Shown piece by piece: positions 4,868-5,072 of a DNA stretch of 5,072 bases (positions within the stretch are counted from its first letter, which is position 1; each line of letters begins with the position of its first letter). The translations under genes were made by a program, and so were the position numbers. This stretch comes from Psychrilyobacter sp. (GTDB taxonomy: Bacteria > Fusobacteriota > Fusobacteriia > Fusobacteriales > Fusobacteriaceae). Under the pieces are notes generated by a model that worked only from the letters and a program-made list of their open reading frames with translations, made no database searches and was not told the DNA's origin. The DNA lies in the NCBI GenBank assembly GCA_030621995.1, contig JAUXGP010000144.1:1-5072 (forward strand), in the 5' to 3' direction.

Positions 4868-5072
4868 ATGAAAGTAGTTAAAAGAGATGGTCAAAAAGTT
4901 AATTTTGATGCAAATAAGATAGTTTGTGCTATAAACAAGGCAGCTATTGCTTCCAAGGAAGATGTCAGTACTAAATTTGCCTTAGAAGTAGTGAATAAAA
5001 TCGTAGATTTAGATAAAGATCTACAGGTGGAAGAGATACAGGATCTTGTGGAAAAAGAACTTATGAAAACAT
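4868..5072 (+). CDS. nrdD: anaerobic ribonucleoside-triphosphate reductase, N-terminal ATP-cone part
   Basis: ATG 4868 follows GGAGTG (4855-4860); the ATG at 4861 stops after six codons in another frame. Sixty-eight codons are visible before the right edge. The sequence MKVVKRDGQKVNFDANKI and the following helices (AINKA, the TKFALEVVNKIV segment, LQVEEIQDLVEKELMKT) are a typical ATP-cone, the allosteric domain that binds ATP or dATP and sets overall activity. An N-terminal ATP-cone with no zinc ribbon before it excludes NrdR. Class III NrdD is the most likely enzyme in an anaerobic low-GC organism; it makes dNTPs using a glycyl radical installed by NrdG. Class I NrdA or class II NrdJ can begin the same way, and the catalytic domain is outside the window. 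Confidence 0.78.
   Translation, partial: MKVVKRDGQKVNFDANKIVCAINKAAIASKEDVSTKFALEVVNKIVDLDKDLQVEEIQDLVEKELMKT

Overview
The window is a low-GC bacterial chromosome segment. The very AT-rich codon use, strong GGAGG-type ribosome binding sites, class III-type ribonucleotide reductase start and protein style suggest Fusobacteriota (the Ilyobacter, Propionigenium, Psychrilyobacter and Fusobacterium group). A low-GC Firmicute cannot be excluded without a database search.

Positions 1 to about 400 (minus strand): the start of an IS110-family transposase runs off the left edge. Upstream of it lie about 200 bases of element DNA full of inverted repeats. This is the place where IS110-group elements encode their bridge RNA, and two short matches to a plausible left element end near 400 fit a target guide and a donor guide.

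Positions 447-838 (plus): a 51-residue zinc-ribbon ORF is followed, in the same frame and without a start codon of its own, by 62 more open codons that end inside a rho-independent terminator. This looks like one 114-residue gene interrupted by a single TAA. Positions 840-1004 hold no gene I can support.

Positions 1005-1392 (plus): a near-consensus promoter drives tRNA-Gly(UCC) and two tandem initiator tRNA-fMet genes, closed by a terminator. The fMet pair arose from a 122-bp-period tandem duplication. One copy has lost one of the three anticodon-stem G-C pairs typical of initiators. A GNAT acetyltransferase gene (1402-1953, minus) converges on this operon.

Positions 2038-4710 (plus): a tightly overlapping three-gene operon encodes a SEDS peptidoglycan glycosyltransferase (FtsW/RodA type), a TetR-family regulator, and an exported MetQ/NlpA-like solute-binding protein without a lipobox cysteine. 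Its promoter carries a perfect 8-3-8 palindrome over the -10 and the start site, a good candidate operator for the TetR protein of the same operon.

Positions 4799-5072 (plus): the start of an anaerobic ribonucleotide reductase (ATP-cone domain) follows two NrdR-box-like sites spaced 31 bp apart.

The most interesting points are the putative bridge RNA with its guide matches, the palindromic operator and unusual SEDS-TetR-MetQ operon, and the duplicated, diverged initiator tRNAs.
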